From: Lysinibacillus sp. KCTC 33748
Lineage (GTDB): Bacteria; Bacillota; Bacilli; Bacillales_A; Planococcaceae
Length of the DNA stretch: 64,000 nucleotides
NCBI RefSeq assembly: GCF_002237755.1
Contig: NZ_MWSJ01000012.1
Span: 1 to 64,000, forward strand
Direction of reading: 5' to 3'
Below the pieces are notes generated by a model, which was not told the DNA's origin, searched no databases, and saw only the letters and a program-made list of their open reading frames with translations. The position numbers and the translations under genes were made by a program. Below are positions 45,182-54,092 of the stretch, piece after piece. The first letter of the stretch is position 1; the number at the start of each line of letters is the position of its first letter.

Positions 45182-45463
45182 TTAAACAATGTCTGAGTCC
45201 ATGCGTGCAAAGCCTTTTAAATCATCAAAAAGCTCTAATGCAAATGAATTGGAATCTGCTTGAGGGCTAACACCCTTTTGAACAAATACTAAAAATTCAT
45301 CTATCGCTTTTTTGGATCCTTCTACTTCAACCTCAATTTGTTCTTGATCATTAAGTTTACAGTAACCTTTTAATCCTAGCTCAATCGCTTTTTGTTTAAT
45401 GAAAAAGCGGTAGCCTGTCCCATAAACGTCTCCGAAAAATTTAATTAGCGCTCGCTTATTCAA
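45182..45463 (-). CDS. Acylphosphatase-like protein, catalytic Asn apparently replaced
   Basis: A 93-residue acylphosphatase-fold protein, the normal length. The phosphate loop reads FFGDVYGTGYRFF, keeping the catalytic Arg (Arg19), though the usual GRVQGVGFR is altered to GDVYGTGYR. The second catalytic residue is the Asn of G-W/F-V-K/R-N; here GLKGYCKLND places Leu37 at that position. Acylphosphatases split carboxyl-phosphate bonds; activity may be reduced or lost. Start is TTG with AGGAGGTG 7 bases before it. It lies 42 bases after the chemoreceptor gene in the same direction. Confidence 0.82.
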   Translation of the reverse strand: MNKRALIKFFGDVYGTGYRFFIKQKAIELGLKGYCKLNDQEQIEVEVEGSKKAIDEFLVFVQKGVSPQADSNSFALELFDDLKGFARMDSDIV

Positions 45464-45505
45464 GCTTACACCTCCTATTGAAGGGGGAGGGTACCCCCTA
45501 TGTGC

Positions 45506-47233
45506 TTAGTGCATAACACGTTCTTGTTCTAAATAGGCAATTAAGTTATTAATATAATAGAGAACCTGTTTAGAAGCTTGATCTACTTCTTTTAAATGAA
45601 CTTCAGCTTGTTCGATATTTCCAACCTTATAAGCTTCCGCTGCTAACTTCGCTGATTCATGAACATGTAAATGATATGCGTCTAAATCACGATAATCCTG
45701 CAAGTGCCCAAAACGTTCTACTGAGCGAGCAGATGTATACCATTTACCGAGACGACAATCTGTATGCGATGAAACATCACTTGGTTGGACGTTTTCAAGA
45801 CCGAGGAACATATTATAAATTCGCCATTTCCATAAAATATGGTCGGCTTTTGATAATTGTAATAGTGCTATAGACGATAACTGAACATTATTATTCGCAA
45901 TAATGTGATTTCGGAATCGATTAATTTCTTTCCCTAATGCGTGAATATCTCTAGATGTGTTATGGCTATAATCGCGAATATCATCTTGAAGACTAGAAAT
46001 TTCAATCATTCTTGCGGATACTTCATCAATAGCTGCTGCTTGCTCCTCTGATATCGCCGCTGTATTTGTAACATCCAGATTAATACCTTCAATGGCACTA
46101 ACAATCGCATTTAATAATGGTAACGATTCTTTAGCTTCAACGGTTGCTTCTTTTATAATCTCTGTCGTTTCCGTAATTGAGACTGACACATCATTTGAAT
46201 AGCTCTTTAAATGATGTACATTTGTAGATACTTCACTAAGCGCGGATACTGTGCCCTCAGCGAGCTTACGAACTTCCTGTGCAACTACGGCGAAGCCTTT
46301 ACCATGTTCACCTGCTCGTGCTGCCTCAATAGAAGCGTTCAAAGCAAGTAAATTTGTCTGATCGGCAATTTGGTTGATTAATGTTACAACATTTTCAATA
46401 TCATTTACCCGTTTTTGCAATTCTGAAAAGGACTCTACAATCGTTGTAAATGTCTCTTCTGTTTTAAAGATTTCAGAAAGGGCATGCTCAATGGCATTTT
46501 TTCCTTGTACAGCGTGATCAACAGATTCAGTTGTCTTTTCTGAAATGCGTGAGGACATTCGTGCAACCTCATTAATAGAAGCGGCAATCTCTTCAGTTGC
46601 TGCGGTAGAGGATTGAATTTCTTCATTTTGCTTATCTAAGCTAAATACTAAATCTTTCATATACATGATTTTTGCGTTAACATCCATTAAAGAAGAAATT
46701 TCAGCAACTACATTTTCAATTGTACGTTCTGTTAAAACTTCAACGAGCAATTCCTGATCAACATTGACTGCAGATTGGAAGGATTTCATGTATTCAAATG
46801 CCTTATTAGGTTTCAAACCAAAATTATGTAGTATGTATGTAGTAATATAAAATGCAAATTGATTGAAGACGACGATTAACTTTCCAGGTTCATATTGATT
46901 TTTTCTGAATAAATTGAAAAATTTAACGGTTTCATCTACATATTCATCATCACGAGTAGCTAAGAAAAATTGAGTTAAGTATCGATTAATATAATCTTCA
47001 CTAATCGTTAGCTCAGAGGAGAGAGAGATTTCACTTAAATAGTTATTAAAAATAGCGTTCATTGAAGGCGTGATATCATTTAATTTTTTATAAAGAGTTT
47101 TTAAATTCTCTTCATCTTGAGAGTTGAAATGGTTAAACGCTAGTGTTTTATTAAAACGGCCCGTTGCATTTAGATTTGTACCACGCTTTAGTAATTCATC
47201 GAGTTCGGCCTTAGGTCGAATACTTGAAAACAT
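45506..47233 (-). CDS. Soluble chemoreceptor: protoglobin-like sensor, MCP signalling domain, CZB domain
   Basis: A 575-residue cytoplasmic receptor without membrane helices. Residues about 1-185 look like the HemAT/protoglobin sensor (helical, ending ATERT-like before the MCP part). The MCP domain spans about 200-440 with hairpin tip [18 protein letters not shown] (309-326) and [16 protein letters not shown]. Residues about 455-570 are a chemoreceptor zinc-binding (CZB) domain: [13 protein letters not shown] (His465), DCRLGKWY (Cys493) and YHLHVHE (His521, His525). In HemAT the haem ligand is the His of IASIHLRIGLLP; lining up the shared Pro puts Phe109 there, so haem binding is doubtful. 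GGAGG precedes the ATG by 10 bases. Confidence 0.85.
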   Translation of the reverse strand: MFSSIRPKAELDELLKRGTNLNATGRFNKTLAFNHFNSQDEENLKTLYKKLNDITPSMNAIFNNYLSEISLSSELTISEDYINRYLTQFFLATRDDEYVDETVKFFNLFRKNQYEPGKLIVVFNQFAFYITTYILHNFGLKPNKAFEYMKSFQSAVNVDQELLVEVLTERTIENVVAEISSLMDVNAKIMYMKDLVFSLDKQNEEIQSSTAATEEIAASINEVARMSSRISEKTTESVDHAVQGKNAIEHALSEIFKTEETFTTIVESFSELQKRVNDIENVVTLINQIADQTNLLALNASIEAARAGEHGKGFAVVAQEVRKLAEGTVSALSEVSTNVHHLKSYSNDVSVSITETTEIIKEATVEAKESLPLLNAIVSAIEGINLDVTNTAAISEEQAAAIDEVSARMIEISSLQDDIRDYSHNTSRDIHALGKEINRFRNHIIANNNVQLSSIALLQLSKADHILWKWRIYNMFLGLENVQPSDVSSHTDCRLGKWYTSARSVERFGHLQDYRDLDAYHLHVHESAKLAAEAYKVGNIEQAEVHLKEVDQASKQVLYYINNLIAYLEQERVMH

Positions 47234-47360
47234 AAAAAAAATACCTCCAAAATTTATGAATAATAAGGTAATAATAGCATATTAAAGTGTGTTTTAATAG
47301 ACATTTCAAATGTCTTTGCTAAAATGAAAATATCTTATTACAGCAGGGAATGTGGCAAAT

Positions 47361-47642
47361 ATGTATACAATCATTTACATGAAAGCTGATTATGAGCCTT
47401 GGTGGAAGTTTGAAGGCTGGGAGGCTTTTATACAAACAAATGAAACCTTCGAAACAGAAGAGCAATTTGAATCAGCTTTACAAAGAAAACTGCAACACTT
47501 CCGATCAGTATATGACAATGAAGTAACGAAAGAAGGGGGATATTGGGCTTTTTGGTCAGAGGATGAAAGTGCTTTTTGCGAAGCTTGTGATGATGATGTA
47601 CAAATTTATCACGGTATTATCGCTTTGAAATCTAAGTCATAG
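47361..47642 (+). CDS. DUF1033-family protein
   Basis: A 93-residue acidic protein. The pattern MYTIIYMKADYEPWWKFEG, AFWSEDESAFCEACDDD and QIYHGII matches the DUF1033 family of Firmicutes: EPWW near the start, FW...CE.C..D.QiYHG at the end. Function unknown. ATG at 47361 is preferred to GTG at 47352, which has its ribosome site (CAGGGA) too close. Divergent from the chemoreceptor. Confidence 0.75.
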   Translation: MYTIIYMKADYEPWWKFEGWEAFIQTNETFETEEQFESALQRKLQHFRSVYDNEVTKEGGYWAFWSEDESAFCEACDDDVQIYHGIIALKSKS

Positions 47643-47683
47643 AAATAAAATTTTGACATTTTTAAAAAAACATTTTTCTTTAT

Positions 47684-47712
47684 TTGACAAAATTATGAAT
47701 GATGGTTATACT
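47684..47712 (+). promoter_or_regulatory. Promoter of the cold-shock gene
   Basis: TTGACA (47684-47689) and TATACT (47707-47712) with a 17-base spacer, a near-ideal housekeeping promoter. The start of transcription would be about 47719, giving a leader of about 148 bases. Confidence 0.85.
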
Positions 47713-47747
47713 TAGGTTAACAATTTAATTGCTTCACCGGAAACATG

Positions 47748-47810
47748 AATTCACATATTACAAAAAGTGATCGCGTTAGTACGGTACTCTTTGTAATATG
47801 TGAATTTTTT
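47748..47810 (+). promoter_or_regulatory. Long hairpin in the cold-shock leader
   Basis: AATTCACATATTACAAA pairs perfectly with TTTGTAATATGTGAATT (17 bp) around a 25-nt loop and runs into six Ts, so it looks like an intrinsic terminator inside the leader. Cold-shock leaders are known to refold with temperature; here a temperature-sensitive terminator or antiterminator switch is a fair inference. Confidence 0.75.
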
Positions 47811-47866
47811 CATTCGCTGAAGAAATTACATATTGTTCACTTTTATTTTTTTGGAGGTTTTCTTAA

Positions 47867-48067
47867 ATGAAACAAGGTACAGTAAAATGGTTTAACTCAG
47901 AAAAAGGTTTTGGATTCATCGAAGTAGAAGGCGAAAACGACGTATTCGTACACTTCTCAGCTATCGGTGGCGAAGGTTTCAAAACTCTTGACGAAGGTCA
48001 AAAAGTGGAATTCGAAGTTGTAGATGGCAACCGCGGACCACAAGCTGCTAACGTAACTAAACTTTAA
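47867..48067 (+). CDS. Cold-shock protein (CspA/CspB family)
   Basis: A 66-residue single-domain RNA chaperone. KGFGFIEV (RNP1) and VFVHFSAI (RNP2) are intact. It binds single-stranded RNA or DNA and melts structure in the cold. TTGGAGG lies 9-10 bases before the ATG. Which Csp paralogue it is cannot be told from sequence alone, so no symbol is given. It has its own strong promoter, structured leader and terminator. Confidence 0.95.
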   Translation: MKQGTVKWFNSEKGFGFIEVEGENDVFVHFSAIGGEGFKTLDEGQKVEFEVVDGNRGPQAANVTKL

Positions 48068-48102
48068 TTCTCAGAAATTAAAATTACTTCCGTTAAACTT
48101 AA

Positions 48103-48134
48103 GGCATCCTATTGATATAGGATGTCTTTTTTTG
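48103..48134 (+). terminator. Terminator of the cold-shock gene
   Basis: GGCATCCTAT pairs with ATAGGATGTC (one G-T) around TGAT, followed by seven Ts. Confidence 0.9.
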
Positions 48135-48393
48135 TATTCAAATAGATTTAGCCAATGAGTAAAAATACACATAGAGCTAGGTCGTCGTTTTTTAAAAAAT
48201 ATTATAATTTTATTATGTAAACTAAAAAACATTTTATAATTGAGAGAGAAGAGGAGGGGCTGTCTACATATATGATTGTCAAAGAAATGTTGTAATATTA
48301 ATGGTAACAAGTATAGAACTTGCAGGAAGCAAAAGCAGGAGATACAACATGGAGCATTAGCGTGTTTTGCGACGTAGCATCAGGAGCGAAGCG

Positions 48394-48498
48394 ATGCGGT
48401 GGCCAAATCCCCCCACACAAAATGAACTCGCAGAAGAGCTAGATGAAATAGCAAAAGAAATTTTAGGAACACTCTGTTATAAAATAACCCATTATTAA
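48394..48498 (+). CDS. Doubtful 34-residue ORF
   Basis: MRWPNPPTQ followed by the helix-like NELAEELDEIAKEILG and a short tail. AGGAG lies 7 bases before the ATG, but that part belongs to a repeat (GGAGCGAAGCGATGC), so the match may be chance. It could be a small gene or a fragment. Confidence 0.3.
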   Translation: MRWPNPPTQNELAEELDEIAKEILGTLCYKITHY

Positions 48499-48560
48499 AC
48501 TAGGCTCATTTAATTGCTCTAACTTTTTAATAAAAATCTCAAACTTAGTTAGAAAGATTA

Positions 48561-48600
48561 ACTCCATTTTGATCAATCTTTTTTCAACATGGAGTTTTTA
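48561..48600 (+). terminator. Orphan terminator 1 in the decayed gap
   Basis: ACTCCAT pairs with ATGGAGT around a 21-nt loop, then five Ts. No intact gene ends here. Confidence 0.5.
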
Positions 48601-48696
48601 CAGTACTGATAAATAGGGTTGAAAGAAATTTTTAATCAATCTATATTCTAAAGTTACATAATTGTCGTTTTTTAATAAATTAATTAAGTTTGACGA

Positions 48697-48738
48697 AAAA
48701 TAACCTCTTCGTATAAATTATCCCGAAGAGGTTATTTT
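48697..48738. terminator. Orphan terminator 2 in the decayed gap
   Basis: AAAATAACCTCTTCG pairs perfectly with CGAAGAGGTTATTTT, with A and T tracts that suit both directions. No gene borders it within 200 bases; the stretch 48739-48990 is empty. Confidence 0.75.
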
Positions 48739-48999
48739 ATGGATGAATGCCGTAAAAGTGTTAACTAAGAATAATCCTAAAAATCAAGAGTTATTAGAAT
48801 CAATTTTATGCTGATATGCTACATTCACATTTAAATTATTGCTATAAAGATTTTACGTGATCGGAAGCCAAATAGCTCTATATCGTATTTTTTATCGTTC
48901 CATTTTCTCCATTTGACTCTAATAAAATAATTTACGCTGCATCTGCATTGGAAACAAATGTTGAATTATGGGTCACATCAATGACTTGTCTTTGATTTT

Positions 49000-49560
49000 T
49001 TAACTTTTTTATGCTAGTTATCAAAGTCTTTAATCAAGCTTATCTTCAGGTTCGTCAATTACAAAGGGCGTATTGTAAACGAGCTTCGTAGACTATTTAT
49101 TATAAAATTTTATTTAAATCCCACAATAATTGATTATCAAGTTCGGAACCAAGGTCTGTGTAAATTAATTGGACGTTGGTAAAATTATCTTTAATACTGC
49201 TCAATGCTATCTACATAAGCACTGTGTCTTTGTTTGGGCCCGAACTTGCACCAACCAGTTCTCGGTTGAAAAGATCGTCGAATAAACATAAATAGTGCCA
49301 TTTTTTCCGACATGGACATATGTTAAATCACTGACTTAAACAGATAATTCTTTTTCTTGTTGGAATTATTGATATAAAACATTGGTGACAATGGCTTCAT
49401 TACTACGCTTTTTTGAGGTTTGTAATAGGAAATCGAGTAATTTGATAGAATTCTGAGTTGCTTCATCATGCGACTGATACGACGTCTTCTTAAAGGTAAA
49501 TTCCAAACGTTCACAAGTAATGAATGCAATTAAGTTTCTTCTTTCCAATAATTATAATAG
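49000..49560 (-). pseudogene. Decayed IS3-type (IS150-like) transposase, OrfB remnant
   Basis: On the minus strand, broken frames still show the order of an IS3 OrfB: an N-terminal part (49366-49548: MERRNLIAFITCERLEFTFK...), then SDLTYVHVGKNGTIYVYSTI (first catalytic Asp region, after a stop), and VQLIYTDLGSELDNQLLWDL (second Asp, HTDxGS-like). Frameshifts and stops separate the pieces and the end with the catalytic Glu is not recognisable. No terminal inverted repeats were found. It lies at the edge of the ATP-grasp and phosphonate genes. Confidence 0.75.
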
Positions 49561-49626
49561 GGAAAGTAATTTATCGATGTAGAATAGAAATATGCTGGGG
49601 ACTAATATGATAACTACATTTCAAAC

Positions 49627-50391
49627 TTAGCCTTCATTTTGCTTCTTCCTAATCTCAACAATTTTCTTCCAGATCTCCTTATCAATTTTGGCAAAACTAC
49701 TTATGCTTGGCGTTGTATTTACTTCAAATAATATTGGTTTACCTTTTGGATTTATTCCAAAATCAATGCCATATTCTCTACAAGGAAAGTGGGATGCTAT
49801 TACTTCAGATGCTAAAATTGAAATTTTTTTTAGAGAAGCTATTGTTTTATTTTTCTTTGTATTATCCATCATCATATAATCTGATAATAATTCATCAATC
49901 GGTATTACTTGAGAACCACGATTTGAATTCACAATCCCATGATCTTCATATGCAATCCTTCCGTAAATACCACCGATTATCCATTTTCCTTTTAGATTTT
50001 GAACATGAACACGAATAGAAATAGCATCCTCATTAGGGGTTAGACTCTTGATCCCCTCCTGAATTATATAAATTCCGCTTAATTTATCGTGTTTCTCATA
50101 TGGGTGTAGAATTTTATGGAAATCCTCAATTGCTGCCACACACTTATTTATTTCTTTACCTTGCATGTTAAATCCATTAAAACAATAGTGTCCATCTTTT
50201 CTTTTGTAGACTTTATAAATTGCTCTTCCTTGCCCGGTGCTAGTATGTTTCACATAAACATACTCATACCTATCTAAAAAATAGATGAGGTTTTCTAGAC
50301 TGTAAAGTGTTGATTTTGGAATGCAGTTAGTTGTTAAAGGATTTTTATTTAATAGTAGGAATTGTTCCCATTTCCCAAGTCCATTTTTCAA
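49627..50391 (-). CDS. YheC/YheD-family ATP-grasp protein
   Basis: A 254-residue ATP-grasp-like protein. YVKHTSTGQGRAIYKV is the nucleotide-side lysine loop, RVHVQNLKGKWIIGGIYGRI and YGIDFGINPKGKPILFEVNT the metal-binding D/E...N end. The family (spore-coat associated YheC/YheD in B. subtilis, 360-450 aa) joins a carboxylate and an amine, but substrates are unknown. This copy is only the ATP-grasp half. TTG at 50391 is preferred, with GAGGTG six bases before it, over GTG at 50400 inside that site. It is divergent from pepM with a 234-base shared gap, next to the IS remnant. Confidence 0.78.
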   Translation of the reverse strand: MKNGLGKWEQFLLLNKNPLTTNCIPKSTLYSLENLIYFLDRYEYVYVKHTSTGQGRAIYKVYKRKDGHYCFNGFNMQGKEINKCVAAIEDFHKILHPYEKHDKLSGIYIIQEGIKSLTPNEDAISIRVHVQNLKGKWIIGGIYGRIAYEDHGIVNSNRGSQVIPIDELLSDYMMMDNTKKNKTIASLKKISILASEVIASHFPCREYGIDFGINPKGKPILFEVNTTPSISSFAKIDKEIWKKIVEIRKKQNEG

Positions 50392-50625
50392 TAAACGCAC
50401 CTCATTTAGTAAGATATTTTTTTAGTATTAAGAGTGTAGTCCTCTCCTCTTATGAAGGTACTGTATTGTATGTAAATAGATTTGTCTTCCATGGGTGGGT
50501 GTGACTTAGTAACGCAAACTTCCTTTTTTGATTTCAAAATCGTTAGTTTCTAATGTATCTGCCCTGCTAATCTTTACTTTTAGTCATATGATAATACGAT
50601 ATGTCGAGTAAGGAGATGGAAGATA
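50392..50625. promoter_or_regulatory. Divergent promoter region between the ATP-grasp gene and pepM
   Basis: The gap must hold the start signals for both directions. GATAAT at 50590-50595 is a possible rightward -10, but no clear -35 or operator palindrome was found. Confidence 0.35.
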
Positions 50626-51528
50626 TTGAAAAAGACGAAGAAATTAAAAGAATTAATATATTCAGATAAACTCGAATTTTTAATGGAAGCCCATAACGGT
50701 CTTTCCGCAAAAGTTGTAGAGGAGGCCGGTTTTAAAGGGGTTTGGGCGAGTGGTCTATCAATTTCAGGATCATTGGGTGTAAGAGATAATAATGAAGCTT
50801 CTTGGACGCAGATATTAGATATACTTGAATTTATGAGTGATACGACAACAATTCCTATCCTATTGGATGGAGATACAGGATATGGGAATTTTAACAATGC
50901 TCGGCGGTTAGTTAGAAAACTAGAACAATTGAATATTGCTGGAGTATGTATCGAGGATAAAATTTTTCCGAAAACGAACTCATTTATTAATGGCGAATTA
51001 CAGCTTCTCGCATCGATTGAAGAATTTTGCGGGAAAATAAAAGCAATGAAAGATACGCAAGAGGATGAAGACTTTATGGTTGTAGCTAGAGTCGAGGCTT
51101 TTATTGCAGGCTTGGGATTGGATGAAGCCCTTAAACGTGCGGAAGCCTACAGAAAGGCAGGCGCTGATGCAATTCTTATGCATAGTAAAAGGTCAGATTT
51201 TAAAGAAATCGAAGCATTTATGAAGGAATGGGGTAGAAGGCATCCAGTGGTTATTGTGCCTACAAAATATTATACAACTCCAACAAATGATTTCAGAAAA
51301 GTAGGAATAAGCACTGCGATCTGGGCTAACCATAACTTAAGAGCATCGATCACTGCTATGCAGAACATCTCCAAACAAATCCTAAAAGATGAGAGTCTCA
51401 TTCAAGTAGAGAAATCGATTGTAAGTGTACAAGAGATTTTTAGACTCCAAAATGCTGAGGAGCTTCAAAAAGCGGAGAAGAAATATTTGCCATCAACTAA
51501 TAATCAATCAAAACCGGAAACGGAGTGA
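50626..51528 (+). CDS. pepM: Phosphoenolpyruvate mutase
   Basis: PepM rearranges phosphoenolpyruvate to phosphonopyruvate, making the C-P bond, the first step of nearly all phosphonate synthesis. The 300-residue isocitrate-lyase-fold protein has DGDTGYGN (81-88) for metal and phosphate and the mutase signature [10 protein letters not shown] (110-119), which separates true mutases (EDKxxxxxNS) from lyases and phosphonopyruvate hydrolases less clearly. Start is TTG behind AAGGAGATGG. ppd follows 4 bases after the stop, so the genes are one operon. Base composition is like that of its neighbours. Confidence 0.94.
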   Translation: MKKTKKLKELIYSDKLEFLMEAHNGLSAKVVEEAGFKGVWASGLSISGSLGVRDNNEASWTQILDILEFMSDTTTIPILLDGDTGYGNFNNARRLVRKLEQLNIAGVCIEDKIFPKTNSFINGELQLLASIEEFCGKIKAMKDTQEDEDFMVVARVEAFIAGLGLDEALKRAEAYRKAGADAILMHSKRSDFKEIEAFMKEWGRRHPVVIVPTKYYTTPTNDFRKVGISTAIWANHNLRASITAMQNISKQILKDESLIQVEKSIVSVQEIFRLQNAEELQKAEKKYLPSTNNQSKPETE

Positions 51529-51532
51529 TGGT

Positions 51533-52660
51533 ATGTTAAATACAAGTGAATTTGGAAATGAGCTTAAAAAACTTGGTTTTAACTTTTACAGTGGGGTCCC
51601 ATGTTCATTTTTAAAGAATCTTATTAACTATTCCATAAATGAGTGTGAATATATTGCTGCAGCCAACGAAGGTGATGCAGTAGCTATTGCTTCAGGAGCA
51701 TACCTTGGGGGAAGGAAATCAGTTGTTTTAATGCAAAACTCTGGTCTAACCAATTGTACTTCTCCATTGACTTCCTTAAACTACCCCTTTCAAATACCTA
51801 TACTTGGGTTTGTTAGTCTCCGTGGAGAGCCCGGGTTGAATGATGAGCCCCAGCATGAATTAATGGGGCAAATTACTACACAACTATTAGATCTCATGCA
51901 AATAAAATGGCAATTCTTATCTTTTGATGATAGTGAGGCAAAGAGACAACTTGAAGAGGCTAACAAGTGGATTGAAGCGAATCGACCATTCTTTTTTGTA
52001 GTGAGAAAAGAAACTTTTAAAAGTGAGAAATTGAAGATAGAGCAACGTCTTAATCATAAAAATAAGGAAAAAAGTGAACAAACTGACTTAGATGCACTGC
52101 CAAGCCGTTTTGACACTTTAAAAGTGATAAATGGACTCAAAGATATGAAAACAGTACTAATAGCCACAACTGGTAAAACAGGAAGGGAACTATATGAGGT
52201 CGAGGATTCTGATAATAATCTATATATGGTTGGTTCCATGGGTTGTGTCGGTTCTTTAGGTTTAGGCTTAGCCTATACACGAAAAGATATAGATGTAATT
52301 GTTATTGATGGAGATGGTTCCCTCCTTATGCGAATGGGAAGCTTATCTACAAATGGCTACTATCAACCTGAAAATATGCTCCACATTCTTCTAGATAATC
52401 AAGTTCATGATTCAACTGGAGGGCAAAATACGGTTTCTCACAATGTTGATTTTGTCAATATTGCTGCAGCTTGCGGTTATGAAAAGTCATGCTATATCCA
52501 TAGTTTACATGAACTTGAAAAGTGTATTCAAGAATGGAAAATGGCAAAAGGGCTGACTTTTATTTATTTAAAAATCTCAAAGGGATCTAAACAAAATCTA
52601 GGACGTCCAAAAGTTACTCCAAGTGAAGTTAAAACTCGTTTACAGAGATTTCTTAAATAA
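51533..52660 (+). CDS. ppd: Phosphonopyruvate decarboxylase
   Basis: Ppd decarboxylates phosphonopyruvate to phosphonoacetaldehyde with thiamine diphosphate, pulling the unfavourable PepM step forward. The 375-residue protein has the substrate-side domain starting FYSGVPCSFLKNLI, the ThDP glutamate in AAANEGDAVAIASG, RGEPGLNDEPQHELMG, and the cofactor motif GDGSLLMRMGSLSTNGYY ending LLDN. The frame is open upstream into pepM, but CGGAGTGATGG fixes the ATG at 51533. Confidence 0.94.
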   Translation: MLNTSEFGNELKKLGFNFYSGVPCSFLKNLINYSINECEYIAAANEGDAVAIASGAYLGGRKSVVLMQNSGLTNCTSPLTSLNYPFQIPILGFVSLRGEPGLNDEPQHELMGQITTQLLDLMQIKWQFLSFDDSEAKRQLEEANKWIEANRPFFFVVRKETFKSEKLKIEQRLNHKNKEKSEQTDLDALPSRFDTLKVINGLKDMKTVLIATTGKTGRELYEVEDSDNNLYMVGSMGCVGSLGLGLAYTRKDIDVIVIDGDGSLLMRMGSLSTNGYYQPENMLHILLDNQVHDSTGGQNTVSHNVDFVNIAAACGYEKSCYIHSLHELEKCIQEWKMAKGLTFIYLKISKGSKQNLGRPKVTPSEVKTRLQRFLK

Positions 52661-52768
52661 TCGTTCTGAAAATAAATATTAGCAGGCCGATCTTACCTAT
52701 AAGAACTTCTCTACAGGGATAATTCGAACCGCGTATAAAAGTGTAATAAAATTAAAGGGAGGAGTACC

Positions 52769-53872
52769 GTGAAAAAAATTAAAAGAAATATATTACTGAA
52801 TCCCGGACCTGCTACTACAACAGATACGGTTAAATACGCACAAGTGGTACCTGATATTTGCCCTCGTGAAGATGACTTCAGCCAATTATTGCAATTTGTT
52901 ACTTCTGAACTTACTAGTTTAGTTTCAGAAGAGAATCAATATACAACCGTGTTATTCGGTGGTTCAGGTACTGCTGCTGTAGAATCAATCTTGAGTTCAG
53001 TAATGACTGATGGGGTTTTAGTAATCATTAATAACGGAGCCTATGGAAAAAGAATGTGTGAAATTGCAGAAGCTTATCAGCTGGATTGGATTGAGTTTTT
53101 AAGTCCACCCGATCAACCTATTAAATTAGATCAGTTACAGTCATTCATTCAAAAAAATCCTCGAAAAGTATCTTATCTAGCTGTTGTGCATAATGAAACT
53201 ACAACGGGATTATTAAACGATATAGAATCGATTGGCTCCATTTGTGCAGAAAATGAGATTAATATGATGGTAGATGCAATGAGTTCGTTTGCGGCAATTC
53301 CTATTAATATGAGTAAAATGAAAATAAGTTATTTGGCGGCTAGCTCCAATAAAAACCTTCAAGGAATGGCAGGAGTCTCTTTTGTTATAGCTAAAAAAAG
53401 CGAACTAGAAAAAGGAAAAACAAAAAAGCCGACAAATTATTACTTAAATCTTTATTCTCAATATCACCATTTCATCGAGACAGGTCAGATGCGTTTTACT
53501 CCGCCTGTACAAACTATCTATGCGCTAAAACAGGCAATTGTAGAATTAAAAGCAGAAGGAATAAAAGAAAGATATGAACGTTATTCTAAATGTTGGGAAA
53601 CTTTAGTAGAAGGCCTCTCTAGACTTGGTTTAAGTTATCTCGTCCCTGTCGAGCACCATTCAAAAATTATTACAGCAATAGTAGAACCCGAAAATGAAAA
53701 GTATAATTTTAAAGAAATGCATGATTATTTTTATGCTAACGGAATAACGATATATCCTGGGAAAGTTTATCAATTAAATTCTTTTAGGGTGGCCAATATT
53801 GGTGATCTTAGTAAAGATGATATCGCCCTCTTTTTATCTTTATTAGAAAAATATCTTCAATCCCTGAAATAG
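52769..53872 (+). CDS. phnW: 2-aminoethylphosphonate aminotransferase
   Basis: PhnW converts phosphonoacetaldehyde and 2-aminoethylphosphonate into each other with alanine/pyruvate and PLP. The 367-residue class V aminotransferase begins LLNPGPATTTDTVK, has FGGSGTAAVE (phosphate contact), VDAMSSFA (Asp169) and the PLP lysine Lys195 in SSNKNLQGMAG. After pepM-ppd it should act in the making direction, giving 2-AEP. Start GTG behind AGGGAGGAG; 108 bases after ppd. No nucleotidyltransferase or further tailoring gene follows; a strong terminator ends the unit. Confidence 0.93.
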   Translation: MKKIKRNILLNPGPATTTDTVKYAQVVPDICPREDDFSQLLQFVTSELTSLVSEENQYTTVLFGGSGTAAVESILSSVMTDGVLVIINNGAYGKRMCEIAEAYQLDWIEFLSPPDQPIKLDQLQSFIQKNPRKVSYLAVVHNETTTGLLNDIESIGSICAENEINMMVDAMSSFAAIPINMSKMKISYLAASSNKNLQGMAGVSFVIAKKSELEKGKTKKPTNYYLNLYSQYHHFIETGQMRFTPPVQTIYALKQAIVELKAEGIKERYERYSKCWETLVEGLSRLGLSYLVPVEHHSKIITAIVEPENEKYNFKEMHDYFYANGITIYPGKVYQLNSFRVANIGDLSKDDIALFLSLLEKYLQSLK

Positions 53873-54020
53873 TCAGGGAACAGTGGAAAACCTACAATGT
53901 AGGTGAGATTAATTGATTATTTTTTTGCTTTTCCTTGTCCAACTAACAGGGGCTTTTGCGGGATAAGAAGAATCAAAATAATCAATCTTTATTATAAAAT
54001 AATTTTTGAAATTAAAGGAA

Positions 54021-54064
54021 AGCCAATGTTTTGAATAAACTTTATTCAAAACGTTGGCTTTTTA
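54021..54064. terminator. Terminator of the phosphonate operon
   Basis: AGCCAATGTTTTGAATAAA pairs with TTTATTCAAAACGTTGGCT with one mismatch and runs into five Ts; it is 149 bases after phnW and may also end the leftward regulator gene. Confidence 0.9.
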
Positions 54065-54092
54065 TGCAGTGAAATCAAGGATTTAGTAAGGA

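Noticed and set aside
45079..45270. Rightward 63-codon frame
   Set aside because: Antisense to the acylphosphatase end; the only AAGGAG is 20 bases too far upstream.
50626..53872. Phosphonate breakdown operon
   Set aside because: phnW also serves degradation, but pepM and ppd point to synthesis, and no phnX, phnY or phnA is present.
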